Positions 24,536 to 36,652 of a DNA stretch of 64,000 bases are shown piece after piece (the first letter of the stretch is position 1; each line of letters starts with the position of its first letter). This DNA is from an uncultured Acidimicrobiaceae bacterium (GTDB lineage: Bacteria; Actinomycetota; Acidimicrobiia; Spongiisociales; UBA5794), in contig CAMYIJ010000011.1 in assembly GCA_947258375.1 (NCBI GenBank), forward strand, positions 1 to 64,000. The letters are read 5' to 3'. The notes beneath the pieces are model-generated. The model searched no databases, was not told where the DNA came from, and saw only the letters and a program-made list of their open reading frames with translations. The translations under genes were made by a program, and so were the position numbers.

Positions 24536-27500
24536 ATGGCAGATCAGGTTGCACACATACCTCCGGTTCCAGGCGTGACAGAAGTGCGCGTTCACGGCGT
24601 TGGCGGAGCCAACCCGTCCTCGATGCTCGGGCGCACCGATGTGTACCAGGTCACCGGCGACGGTACGGCCGGTCTCTTTCGCGCCACTGCCCCGGCCGAG
24701 ACGAACCGCACCGTCGAAGCGTATTCGTGGGGAGGCCTCACGGCCGGCAGCAAGACCCGGGCAATGTGGGTGCTGCTACTGCCCTTTGCACTGGTGAACC
24801 TGGCGGGCTGGATGGTGGAACCGATCCCGGCGCCTCGTGAGGATGGGCAGCCACTGCTGGCCCGCCCCGTTATCTGGTTGGCGCGCAACCTCGAGAAGCT
24901 CCAACGTGCCCTGGTCCATCTGACGGCGCTCGCCGTGACCGGGGCCTACGTCATGTGGGTGGCGCTGGGCTCGATGAACCTACTCGCGTACCAATGCGGT
25001 GCCCGCGATGCATGCGCCGAGGACCGCTTCTACGCGGAGTTCCTTCGCGATCCCTTCTTCGCCGACCATCCCGGAAGGCGGATCGTTGTCGGGGCGCTCG
25101 TGCCCCTGGCGCTGCTCGCGCTCTTTGCGGTGATTTCTCTAGTCAGCCGGGCTCGCTACGAATCGTTCACAGAGGCCCGACGCTCCCTCACCGAGGAGAG
25201 CCCTCCGGAGATCCTCACCACGCAGATGAGCGAGCGCACCTTCTGGCACACCAACAAGTGGCACACGAGGCTGTTTCGGATCCACATCGCTGGGGCACTG
25301 GCCTTCCTGAGCGGTCTCACCGCCTACGCCACCGGCAGATTCACGGCGCTCGCGCCGGGCGCCATTGAGCCCCCGACCTATGTGGAGCCCTGGTCGAACG
25401 CGGTCTTCCGGTTCACGGTTGCGCTCATCGTGGTCGTGGTGGCGATCATTGTCGCCAGCGTCATCGTCGAGAGGTCCACCAGCACGCGCACCCTGACCAT
25501 CCTGGACCGGCTCACCACAGCCGTGCTTTGGATCAGCATCGGCCTCACCGCAGTAGCGCTCACGGCGGCATGGCAGCTCCGCGGCGATGATGAAGTACTG
25601 GTGCGCAACTCCATCAGCTCCGATCTTTGGGGATTCGGATGGGCGCCGATCCTGCTCTTTGCCGCCGCAGTGGGGTTCGTGCTGCTCTTTTCGCTCGTCG
25701 AGGTCGCTAAGTGGACGGTCACGTGCCAGGTCGAACCGGAGCTGTTCTTCATCGCCATCGCGGGCGTCTTGATACTGGCCTGGCCGTACGCCCCGATCGT
25801 TCTGGTAATCGCCCTGATCATTGCGGTCTTCGCTCGCTACGTGGAGGTGCAGCTGTGCTGCGATCCCTCAGAGTTCTCCCGGTGGCTTCTCGTGGCCGCG
25901 GCCACGATCGTCATGGTCGCCGTGCAGTGGTTCGGTAGCGACCCACTCGAAGGCACAGTATGGGGGGACGACTGGCCTCGACTGACCCCCGTGATCCTCA
26001 GTTCGCTGGCCTTCGCCTTCTTCTTCTTCCGTCACACAGGTCGCCCGGAGAATGCCCCGGGGGACCCGGCCGGTGCCCCGATACCCTTCCGCCTGCTCCA
26101 CCGCATCTTTCCGGCGCTCGCCGTTGCCGGGCTGGTCGCCGTGGGCACGGTCCTCTGGGCAGTGTTGGGACGGCTCGACCCCGTCTACCTGGCACTGCAC
26201 GTCGGGTGGCTCCTCACGTCGTTCTTCTGGGTCGCCATCCAGCCCCACACAGGGTTTCGGTGGAACGGGCCCGGCGCGGTTGCCCTATATGGAACCGCGC
26301 TGACGGCCGGGCTCTTCTCCGGCGGGCTGATCCGCTTCGAGTCGCTCCTCAGTCGCGACGAGTACTCCCTGCGCTTCATCGAGCTCTACGACTGGATCGC
26401 CGTCGGGTTCGTCTCGATCAGCGCGGCGGCCATCGTTGCGCTGCTGCTGTGGCTCCTGTTCACGCGGAGCACTCACGGCAGGAATGCCCGGGAGCGGTTC
26501 CTCACCAAGCGACAGGAGCTGTTGAGCGAAGGGCGGACCGTCGCCCCCGAGAAAGTCGCCGGCAAAGCGCGCAATTGGGTGACGTTGTCTCGCGGAGTCG
26601 AAGCGATCGACGTCTTCATCATGCACATCTCGATGGCGACGCTGTTCGCCACCATGGCACTTGTCCTGCACTTTTACCGCGAGGGCGTGCCGTTCACCAG
26701 GATGCTCGACGTGCCGGTCGGCAGCTCGTGGGACAGCCTCATCAGCGCGGCCGCCTGGGTGACACTGATGATCGTTCTCGGCACAGTGCTCGCGGTGCGG
26801 TCCGGCCTGCGCGATGCCGGCTTCCGCCGCCAGATAGGGATCATCTGGGATGTCACCAGCTTCTGGCCGCGGCACTTCCACCCCTTCGCTCCGCCGTCCT
26901 ATGCCGTGCGGACGGTCCCCGAGCTGCAAGAGAGGATCGCGGAGGCGACCGCGAGAAACGCCGGCGCAGTCATCCTCTCCGGTCACAGCCAGGGCTCCGT
27001 GGTCGCATTCGCCGCCGCCGCATCTCTCGATGAGACAACAACCGCCAACCTGGCACTTGTCACGCACGGCTCGCCGCTGCGGCGCTTCTATGCCCGTTTC
27101 TTCCCGAGCTACTTCACCGACGAGCTGCTGATCGAGACTGCCGCAAAGCTCGGCAGCGCTCCCAGCCCGGCCGACGGCAGTTGGCTCAACTTCCACCGCC
27201 AGACCGATCCGGTGACTCTCCCGATCTTCCGACCGCTGCGCGAGGAGGGTCGGTTCCCCTACTCCCCGGAGCCGATGACCGGACTGGCAACCACACTGGG
27301 CACCACAAGCTCGGCCGAGTTGCCCGACGTCGAGCTCCGGGACCCGATGAGTCTGGAATGGGCCGAGCATCGGAGGCCGCCGGACGTGCTGTGGCACTTG
27401 AGCTACATGGCCGACCCCCGGATGGCCGGGGCCGTCGACACTCTGACGGAGATCCTCTCGACCCAACTATCAGAACCAGCGCAGCAGGAACCGGCGAATG

Positions 27501-27556
27501 CCGAAGCGTCGGAAACCGGTGGCGCCGATCAAGATCAGCCGGCGGGTGGTTCCTAG
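24536..27556 (+). CDS. Giant polytopic membrane protein with alpha/beta-hydrolase motifs at both ends
   Basis: 1,006 residues. Near the N-terminus 'TEVRVHGVGGANPSSMLGR' resembles the HGxGG oxyanion strand of lipases. About 780 residues of hydrophobic segments and loops follow (roughly 14 or more predicted helices). Near residue 820 'AGAVILSGHSQGSVVAFAAAA' is a classic GxSxG nucleophile elbow with downstream 'LVTHGSPLRRFY'. The hydrolase fold therefore seems to be interrupted by a large membrane insert. It is probably a membrane-bound lipase, esterase or acyltransferase; the substrate is unknown. ATG 24536 has GAGGGG upstream; TACCCT at 24511 is a likely -10 box. Confidence 0.75.
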   Translation: MADQVAHIPPVPGVTEVRVHGVGGANPSSMLGRTDVYQVTGDGTAGLFRATAPAETNRTVEAYSWGGLTAGSKTRAMWVLLLPFALVNLAGWMVEPIPAPREDGQPLLARPVIWLARNLEKLQRALVHLTALAVTGAYVMWVALGSMNLLAYQCGARDACAEDRFYAEFLRDPFFADHPGRRIVVGALVPLALLALFAVISLVSRARYESFTEARRSLTEESPPEILTTQMSERTFWHTNKWHTRLFRIHIAGALAFLSGLTAYATGRFTALAPGAIEPPTYVEPWSNAVFRFTVALIVVVVAIIVASVIVERSTSTRTLTILDRLTTAVLWISIGLTAVALTAAWQLRGDDEVLVRNSISSDLWGFGWAPILLFAAAVGFVLLFSLVEVAKWTVTCQVEPELFFIAIAGVLILAWPYAPIVLVIALIIAVFARYVEVQLCCDPSEFSRWLLVAAATIVMVAVQWFGSDPLEGTVWGDDWPRLTPVILSSLAFAFFFFRHTGRPENAPGDPAGAPIPFRLLHRIFPALAVAGLVAVGTVLWAVLGRLDPVYLALHVGWLLTSFFWVAIQPHTGFRWNGPGAVALYGTALTAGLFSGGLIRFESLLSRDEYSLRFIELYDWIAVGFVSISAAAIVALLLWLLFTRSTHGRNARERFLTKRQELLSEGRTVAPEKVAGKARNWVTLSRGVEAIDVFIMHISMATLFATMALVLHFYREGVPFTRMLDVPVGSSWDSLISAAAWVTLMIVLGTVLAVRSGLRDAGFRRQIGIIWDVTSFWPRHFHPFAPPSYAVRTVPELQERIAEATARNAGAVILSGHSQGSVVAFAAAASLDETTTANLALVTHGSPLRRFYARFFPSYFTDELLIETAAKLGSAPSPADGSWLNFHRQTDPVTLPIFRPLREEGRFPYSPEPMTGLATTLGTTSSAELPDVELRDPMSLEWAEHRRPPDVLWHLSYMADPRMAGAVDTLTEILSTQLSEPAQQEPANAEASETGGADQDQPAGGS

Positions 27557-27604
27557 GACCGCAACTCGGGATGCCAATCGCCCGGCAGGATCGCGCGAGT
27601 TGCT

Positions 27605-28657
27605 CTACGCACGCCGCAGCGGCAAGCGCAACTCGACCGTGGTGCCGGTCCCGATATCGGACGAGATCGAGATCGACCCTCCGTGGGCCTCGACGAGATC
27701 GCGGCTGATCGTCAACCCCAGCCCGGATCCGGCAGAGCTCGAGCCCTTGTGGAAACGTTCGAACACCGGCTCGAGATCATCAGCGGCGATCCCGATGCCG
27801 GTGTCGGTCACTCGAATGACGGCCTCCTTGGCTTCCAGCTGGACCCGAAGCATCAGCGCTCCGCCGTCCGGCATCGCCCTCAGGGAGTTCACCACGAGAT
27901 TGGAAACCACTTCTCGGATCCGAACCGGGTCGACGAACACCTCGCCGACGTCGATAGCGCCGTCGACGGCGACGGCAACAGCCTGGGCCTCCGCAGTGCG
28001 CCGATGGCTCTCGGTGGCCTCGGTGACGAGGGCCACGAGGTCGGTCGGCTCCGGGTGCAGCGCGAGCGCCCCGGCTTCTGCCATGCTCAGCGTGCGCAGG
28101 TCCTCGAGAAGGCGCTCCATCACGGCCACCTCCTCGAGTAGCAGCTCCATATGTTCGGGATCCGGGTCGTGGACCCCGTCGACGATCGCCTCCATCTCAC
28201 CGCGGATGACGGTCAGCGGCGTCCGCAACTCGTGTCCCAGGTCGGCCAGCAGCCGGCGCCGCTGCTCATCGGAATCCTCCAGGCGGCGCGCCATCTCGTT
28301 GAACGACTTCATCACCCGGCGGCTCGACGAGGTACCGGTGGGAGTGACCCGCGCCGAGTAATCGCCGTCTGCGAGCCGGCCGGCTGCCGAAATCAGCCTC
28401 CTGACCGGGCGCCATGTGCGGATGGGAACCGCAATGAGGAAGAAGAGGATCAAGGGTACGAAAACGAAACTCGACGGGCTGGCGACTACCGAGGTGATCG
28501 CCCGAATCAGAAGCCACAGGGCGAAGCCGAAGAACACGAACATGAAGATGAGCCCGAAGAAGATCCTGCGGCCGAATCCGCGCCAGGCCTCGCCTCCCGG
28601 CTGCATCTGCCACGGGCCCGGGCCCTTCCACTCGCCGTGCCAGTGCCGTCTACTCAT
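27605..28657 (-). CDS. HAMP-domain sensor histidine kinase
   Basis: 350 residues. Two membrane helices (about 30-50 and 60-80) lie close together, so there is little extracellular sensor. HAMP follows ('RRLISAAGRLADGDYSARV'), then HisKA with phospho-His in 'LLADLGHELRTPLTVIRGE', and an HATPase with 'VVSNLVVNSLRAMP', 'DTGIGI' and 'GSGLGLTISRDLVEAHGG'. It overlaps the response regulator by 8 bp. The small sensor region suggests sensing within the membrane, possibly with the upstream small membrane protein. Confidence 0.93.
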   Translation of the reverse strand: MSRRHWHGEWKGPGPWQMQPGGEAWRGFGRRIFFGLIFMFVFFGFALWLLIRAITSVVASPSSFVFVPLILFFLIAVPIRTWRPVRRLISAAGRLADGDYSARVTPTGTSSSRRVMKSFNEMARRLEDSDEQRRRLLADLGHELRTPLTVIRGEMEAIVDGVHDPDPEHMELLLEEVAVMERLLEDLRTLSMAEAGALALHPEPTDLVALVTEATESHRRTAEAQAVAVAVDGAIDVGEVFVDPVRIREVVSNLVVNSLRAMPDGGALMLRVQLEAKEAVIRVTDTGIGIAADDLEPVFERFHKGSSSAGSGLGLTISRDLVEAHGGSISISSDIGTGTTVELRLPLRRA

Positions 28658-29330
28658 CGCTGAACTTGTACCCGACGCCGTAGACCGTCAGGACCAGGCT
28701 GGGCTGCTTCGGGTCGGGCTCGATCTTGCGGCGGATGTTCTTGATGTGCGCGTCGACCGACCGCTCGTAGGAGTCGAACGAAACACCGTGGACGGCGTCG
28801 AGAAGCTGGGCGCGTGTGTAAATCCGTCCGGGTTGTCGCGCCAGCGTCAGCAGGAGATCGAATTCGGTGGAGGTCAAGTCAACTTCGCTTCCGGCGACAG
28901 TCACCCGCCGCTTGGGGATATCGATGGCAAGATCCCCGACCCGGACGGTCTCGCCGCCCCCCAGCGTGGCATCGGCGCGGCGCAACACGGCCCTGATGCG
29001 GGCGATGAGCTCTTTAGGGCTGAAGGGCTTGTCGACGTAGTCGTCGGCGCCGAGTTCGAGCCCGACGATCCGGTCGGATTCCTCGGTGCGCGCCGTCAGC
29101 ATGATGATGGGCACCGAGGAGGTCATTCGCAGCTGGCGGGTGACGTCGAGCCCGTCCATTCCGGGCAGTCCGAGGTCGAGCACGATCATGTCGGGCTTCT
29201 CCGACCGAGCCATGACCAGCGCACTGGGCCCGTCGGTGGCTTCGAGCACGTCGAAGCCCGCCTGGCGCAGATAGTCGCGCACCAGGCGGGCGATCTTGAC
29301 TTCGTCTTCGACGATGAGCACACGCTTCAC
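28650..29330 (-). CDS. OmpR/PhoB-family response regulator
   Basis: 226 residues: receiver 'RVLIVEDEVKIARLVRDYL' with phospho-Asp in 'MIVLDLGLPGMDG' and Lys in 'YVDKPFSPKEL', then a winged-helix DNA-binding domain ending 'SLVLTVYGVGYKF'. I start it at GTG 29330; an open frame continues upstream to 29870, but through the neighbouring gene and a repeat. It is co-transcribed with the kinase that follows. Confidence 0.93.
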   Translation of the reverse strand: MKRVLIVEDEVKIARLVRDYLRQAGFDVLEATDGPSALVMARSEKPDMIVLDLGLPGMDGLDVTRQLRMTSSVPIIMLTARTEESDRIVGLELGADDYVDKPFSPKELIARIRAVLRRADATLGGGETVRVGDLAIDIPKRRVTVAGSEVDLTSTEFDLLLTLARQPGRIYTRAQLLDAVHGVSFDSYERSVDAHIKNIRRKIEPDPKQPSLVLTVYGVGYKFSDE

Positions 29331-29374
29331 GTTGGCATTCTTGCTGGTTTCCGGGTCTGCAGTCTCCCGAAGGG

Positions 29375-29692
29375 CTACAGATCGCCCTCGACCCAGCCGT
29401 CGACCTCCTGGCGAGCGTGCTGCAGGTTGTGCCAGTCCTCGAACTGCTCCCGCTGTGACGGGGTCCTGTCGACCTTGCGCTCCGGCACCGGTCGCCAGCC
29501 CCACGGTCCCCGGGCCGAATGGCGCCGATTGCGCCGGCAACCCGAGCTGATCATCCCGAAGATCATGATGAAGAACATGATCTTGAAAGCAATGATGAAG
29601 GGGGCCACCAGCCAACCCACACCGACCGCTCCGCCGAACAACAGTGACGCCAGCCCAATCGTGGCCAGCACTGCAATGACGAACCGCAACAT
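29375..29692 (-). CDS. Small membrane protein upstream of a two-component system
   Basis: 105 residues. Two adjacent hydrophobic segments ('MLRFVIAVLATIGLASLLFG' and 'FIIAFKIMFFIMIFGMISS') are followed by a basic, Trp-containing cytoplasmic tail. ATG 29692 has GAAGGAGA about 10 nt upstream. It lies 44 bp before the response regulator on the same strand and could be a membrane cofactor of the kinase. No family recognised. Confidence 0.7.
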   Translation of the reverse strand: MLRFVIAVLATIGLASLLFGGAVGVGWLVAPFIIAFKIMFFIMIFGMISSGCRRNRRHSARGPWGWRPVPERKVDRTPSQREQFEDWHNLQHARQEVDGWVEGDL

Positions 29693-29773
29693 TTCTCTTG
29701 TCTCCTTCTCTGTACTTGCCCCAAGCTTCTCGAACAATTGTGGAGAACTCGTGAAGACCCCATGGAGGTCTCA

Positions 29774-29890
29774 GGGAACCCTTCGGGTTCCTTGGGAGTT
29801 GCTGCGCAACTCCTCGCGCGATCGTATCCGCACTCGGCTCCCTCGAGTTCGGCGCCAGCCGAACTCGCAAGGAACGCCGCAGGCGTTCCC
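29774..29890. repeat. Palindrome family D cluster (inverted modules)
   Basis: Three short inverted repeats: 29774-29812 with GGAACC/GGTTCC and GAGTTGC/GCAACTC arms; 29845-29866 with GAGTTCGGC/GCCGAACTC; and 29871-29890 with GGAACGCC/GGCGTTCC. The last and the GAGTTGC module recur at 40.8 kb. Confidence 0.75.
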
Positions 29891-30092
29891 GTGGTCGGCG
29901 TCGCAGCCGGGTATTCCCTGCACCGGCTTCTGAATAGGGGTGACCGACGCCAAGCCAGCCCGGCCACCTGGGTTGTCGAGCAGAACCCGCGGTCCTTAGG
30001 CCTCTAGCCTGGGGTTGGATGAGGTGAGCGGAGGAACCCGATGACGCTCCTCGTCCGTCTGACTGCCAGGACCAGATCGGGAGGTCTGATCA

Positions 30093-31568
30093 ATGATCAA
30101 TAGCAAGCAGATGACAACAAGACGACTGACAACGACAAAGATTCTGGCGCTGATGGCGGCCCTGGCACTCGTGCTGACCGCTTGTGGTGGTTCCGACAGC
30201 TCGTCGGACACGACGAGCGCGGCGGCTGACTTCGCGCCTTCCACGACAGTGGTCGACACTGCGGCTCGCGGCGAGGGCAGCAGCGCCGACGAGTCGGACG
30301 CGAATCTTGGCTCCGGCGGAGTCGGCAACCAGGCGCAGACGCCGATCGACACCGGTCGGGACATCATCTTCACGGCTGAGGTGACCGTGTCGGTAGACGA
30401 CGTCACCAAAGCGAGCGCCCAGGCCATGGAGATCATCGGCTCGTTCCGCGGTGTGTTGTTTGGACAGCGAGCCGTGAGCGAACCGGAGCCGACCAACATT
30501 CTTGTCTTCAAGGTCCCGCCGAACCGCTTCCAGGAGGCGCTGGCCGCCCTGGGTGAGGTCGGCGAGATCCGCAACCAGACCGTCTCGGCCGATGACGTGA
30601 CCGAGGCCATCGTGGACCTCGAAAGCCGCATCACGACCGCCGAAGCCAGCGTCGATAGGCTGCGCAAGCTCCTCGAGGGCGCGCAGAACGTCAAGTCGAT
30701 AACCGAGCTCGAAGGTCAGCTACTCCAGCGGGAAACCGCTCTGGAGCAGATGCGCGGCCAACTCCGCACGATGGAGAACCAGGTGAGTCTGGCCACCATC
30801 ACCATCACGATCACCCAATCGGTGGCACGGCCGGCCATTGAGGTGCAGCCGTCGGCCTACCTCGGCTTTGAGGATGAGGGCACGTCCTGTCCGGGAGACC
30901 CCAACATCACGGTGATAGAAGACGAGACGATCACGTTCTGTCTGGAGATCTTCAACACCGGAGATACGGATCTGGACGATATCGACGTACGCGACGCCGT
31001 GATCGGCAAGGAGCTCACCGACTTCATCGTCGTGTTCGGCGATCTCGATGTGCCGCTCGAGCCCGGTCAGTCGGTGGTTCTCGCAACCACGTTGGATGTC
31101 GAGCGCACGCTGCGTTCACAGACCCGGGTCACCGCGACACCGCTGAATGAAGATGGCACGCTGCTCGAGGGACGCAGCGTGGCCAACACTTCGACCGCGA
31201 CTCTGGTCGCAGAGGACCCCGGCGGGATCCCCGGATTCGGCGAGGGTCTGTCCGAGAGCTGGAAAGTGCTCGTCAACATCATCAAACTCATCATCCTGGC
31301 TATCGGAGCGATCATCCCATTCATATGGGCCATTCCATTGGTTTGGCTCCTGTGGCGCTGGCGACGCGACCGGCTGGAGAAGCGAACGGAAGCCCGTCGG
31401 CAAGGCCGCGAGCGCGCCCGCCAGGCAATGCCGCCACCCCCTGCTCCAACGACGTCGGCCGCAGCTACGTCATCGTCGGCTCTCCCTCCAGAGGAAGAAG
31501 CGGCCGGAGGACCAAAACCCCCCAGCAAGTGGGACCCGCCTGCGGGCCCTCCCGCGATGGAAGACTGA
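30093..31568 (+). CDS. DUF4349-domain lipoprotein with C-terminal membrane anchor
   Basis: 491 residues. A lipobox near 'LALVLTACGG' predicts lipid attachment. Residues about 85-250 form the DUF4349 domain ('IIFTAEVTVSVDDVTKASAQ', a coiled-coil 'DLESRITTAEASVDRLRKLL', 'NQVSLATITITI'). A beta-rich segment with 'ETITFCLEIFNTGDTDLDDI' follows, similar to CARDB/DUF11 domains. A membrane helix ('LIILAIGAIIPFIWAIPLVW') and a basic tail close the protein. It is a cell-envelope protein of unknown function. GGGAGG precedes ATG 30093. Confidence 0.87.
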   Translation: MINSKQMTTRRLTTTKILALMAALALVLTACGGSDSSSDTTSAAADFAPSTTVVDTAARGEGSSADESDANLGSGGVGNQAQTPIDTGRDIIFTAEVTVSVDDVTKASAQAMEIIGSFRGVLFGQRAVSEPEPTNILVFKVPPNRFQEALAALGEVGEIRNQTVSADDVTEAIVDLESRITTAEASVDRLRKLLEGAQNVKSITELEGQLLQRETALEQMRGQLRTMENQVSLATITITITQSVARPAIEVQPSAYLGFEDEGTSCPGDPNITVIEDETITFCLEIFNTGDTDLDDIDVRDAVIGKELTDFIVVFGDLDVPLEPGQSVVLATTLDVERTLRSQTRVTATPLNEDGTLLEGRSVANTSTATLVAEDPGGIPGFGEGLSESWKVLVNIIKLIILAIGAIIPFIWAIPLVWLLWRWRRDRLEKRTEARRQGRERARQAMPPPPAPTTSAAATSSSALPPEEEAAGGPKPPSKWDPPAGPPAMED

Positions 31569-31593
31569 CGAGCGCAGGCGGAGGAGGGAGCCA

Positions 31594-31688
31594 CGCCCGA
31601 TGTTTCCCCCCGGAGCAGAGGGGGGAGGGGCACCGCCCGATGTTTCCCCCCGGAGCAGAGGGGGGAGGGGCACCGCCCGAAGGGCGGG
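31594..31688. repeat. 40-bp tandem repeat with C6/G6 hairpins
   Basis: Two identical 40-bp units (31594-31633 and 31634-31673) plus a partial third unit. Each contains a CCCCCC...GGGGGG hairpin with loop around GGAGCAGA. A shorter reverse-complement version of the hairpin lies at 31809-31831. Confidence 0.85.
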
Positions 31689-31808
31689 AAGGGGGGCGCG
31701 AGTCAGAAGTCGGTCGCGGCTACAAGGATCTGTCGCCCATCGCTCTCGAACCACCTCAAACCGGGAGTCACGCCAGACGACGCGCCCCCCTACCTGCTGC
31801 GCAGGGAC

Positions 31809-31831
31809 CTTCCCCCCTCTCCGGGGGGACA
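31809..31831. repeat. Inverted copy of the C6/G6 hairpin module
   Basis: The reverse strand reads TGTCCCCCCGGAG followed by GAGGGGGGAAG, matching the tandem units except for small gaps. Confidence 0.65.
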
Positions 31832-31967
31832 CATCCGCTGGGCATCGAAATGCAGCGACATGTGCCGTGTATTTCGGAAACGAGCGCGGCCGGGAGGCCG
31901 CACGAGTACGAGGAGGCGTTCGAGGAAGGCCGACGAGCGCTCGATCAAATCCCGATTTGATCGACGC

Positions 31968-32965
31968 CTAGCTCTCCGACGCGTATTCCACCAGGGCGTG
32001 CATGTAGTTGGCACGCTCGAAGGCGCTCGGGTCGGGACTGGACTCGTGGCTCAGGCTGCCGCGAGCCTGGTCGAGCGATTCGTAATCGCGGGCTTCGAGC
32101 CAGGCGCTCACCTCAGCCAGGGTGGTCGTGACCAGGTCCGGGCCGTGCTTGATCAAGGCCGACGCCATCATCGTGACGTCCGCCCCGGCGAGGACCAGTT
32201 TGAGAACGTCGTCGGCGGTGTGCACGCCGGTGGTCGCGGCGAGCGACGTGTCGACGCGGCCGCGCAGCAGCGCCATCCACCGCAGGACCAGACGCATCTC
32301 ATCCGACGACGACAACACCAGGTTGGGCACAACGCTGAGTGTGTCGAGGTCGATGTCGGGCTGGTAGAACCGATTGAACAGAACGAGGCCGTCGGCACCG
32401 GCCGACACCAGGCGTCGCGCCATGTTGGCCGTCGAGCTGAAGAATGGCCCCACCTTCACCGAAAGCGGGATCGAAACCGAGTTGCGCACGGCCTCGACGA
32501 GCTGCAGGTAGTCGTCCTCGACCTGGAGGCTGTTGCGCTCCAAGTCGGCCGCGATGAGATAGATATTCAGTTCCAGGGCGTCCGCCCCGGCCTCCTCGAT
32601 GATCCTGGCGTACAACGTCCAGCCGCCGGGGGACGTCCCATTGAGGCTGGCGATCACGGGAATCGAGAGCGCCGCCTTGGCGGCCCGCAACCGATCGAGA
32701 TAATCGGCCGCACCGGTGTTGTAGTCGTCCATCTCGGGGAAGTAGCCGAGAGTCGACTCCGGGGAGATCTCGGCACCGAAGTTGAGGGCGGCATGAACCG
32801 CCATCGCCTCGTGCTCGATCTGCTCCTCGAACAGCGAAGGCATCACGACCGCCGCCGCCCCGGCCGCCTCCAGATGCAGCATGGACTCGACCGAGCGAGT
32901 CATCGGCGAAGCCGATGGGACTATGGGGTTGGCGAGTTCCAGGCCGAGGTAGTTCGTCGAGAGAT

Positions 32966-32969
<4 letters not shown>
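31968..32969 (-). CDS. Dihydroorotate dehydrogenase-like FMN protein linked to PFOR
   Basis: 333 residues, a TIM barrel of the PyrD type beginning 'MNLSTNYLGLELANPIVPSA'. Recognisable parts are 'IPVIASLNGTSPGGW', 'ALELNIYL' and 'IPLSVKVGPFFSS'. A homologue commonly lies next to nifJ and is thought to be an oxidoreductase using reduced ferredoxin rather than a pyrimidine enzyme; the motif around the catalytic base is not canonical. Its ATG overlaps the nifJ stop by 4 bp, so it is translationally coupled. Confidence 0.85.
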
Positions 32970-36526
<3,557 letters not shown>

Positions 36527-36640
36527 AAACCCCTCCGGCGAGCTAGGCGTGCAGAGAGTATCCCGCCGCTGCTTAGGTCGTGCAAGACAGAACCTGAGCT
36601 CAACTAGGCGGACTCACTCCGGGACCCGCTCGAAGGCCTC

Positions 36641-36646
36641 TAGCCT
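36641..36646 (+). promoter_or_regulatory. -10 box TAGCCT of the MMPL gene
   Basis: TAGCCT ends 6 nt before ATG 36653. The 16-bp context is repeated almost exactly near 30000 but without a start codon at the right distance. Confidence 0.6.
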
Positions 36647-36652
36647 GGGGGT

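Larger units (their letters stand above)
31569..31967. other. Intergenic stretch without a gene; G/C-tract hairpin repeats
   Basis: About 400 bp with no convincing coding sequence: the open frames here have skewed low-complexity composition and no ribosome binding site. It holds the 40-bp tandem repeat at 31594-31688 and an inverted related hairpin at 31809-31831. Nothing else is evident. Confidence 0.6.

Noticed and set aside
26285..27466. A 393-residue minus-strand open frame inside the giant membrane protein
   Set aside because: Composition is that of an antisense shadow (Arg/Gly/Asp rich), with no ribosome binding site or recognisable domain.
27561..27603. Hairpin between convergent genes as a terminator
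   Set aside because: The 8-bp arms are separated by a 26-nt loop and there is no T-tract; too weak to annotate.
31594..31688. CRISPR-like tandem repeat
   Set aside because: Units are directly adjacent with no spacers, only two and a half copies, and there are no cas genes.
31147..31971. Plus-strand open frames over the end of the DUF4349 gene and the following gap
   Set aside because: They read through the tandem GC repeat, lack ribosome binding sites and look like noncoding low-complexity sequence.
36630..36652. Shared promoter-like sequence with the region near 30000 as a repeat element
   Set aside because: Similarity is limited to about 16 bp around a -10-like box; too short to call a repeat.
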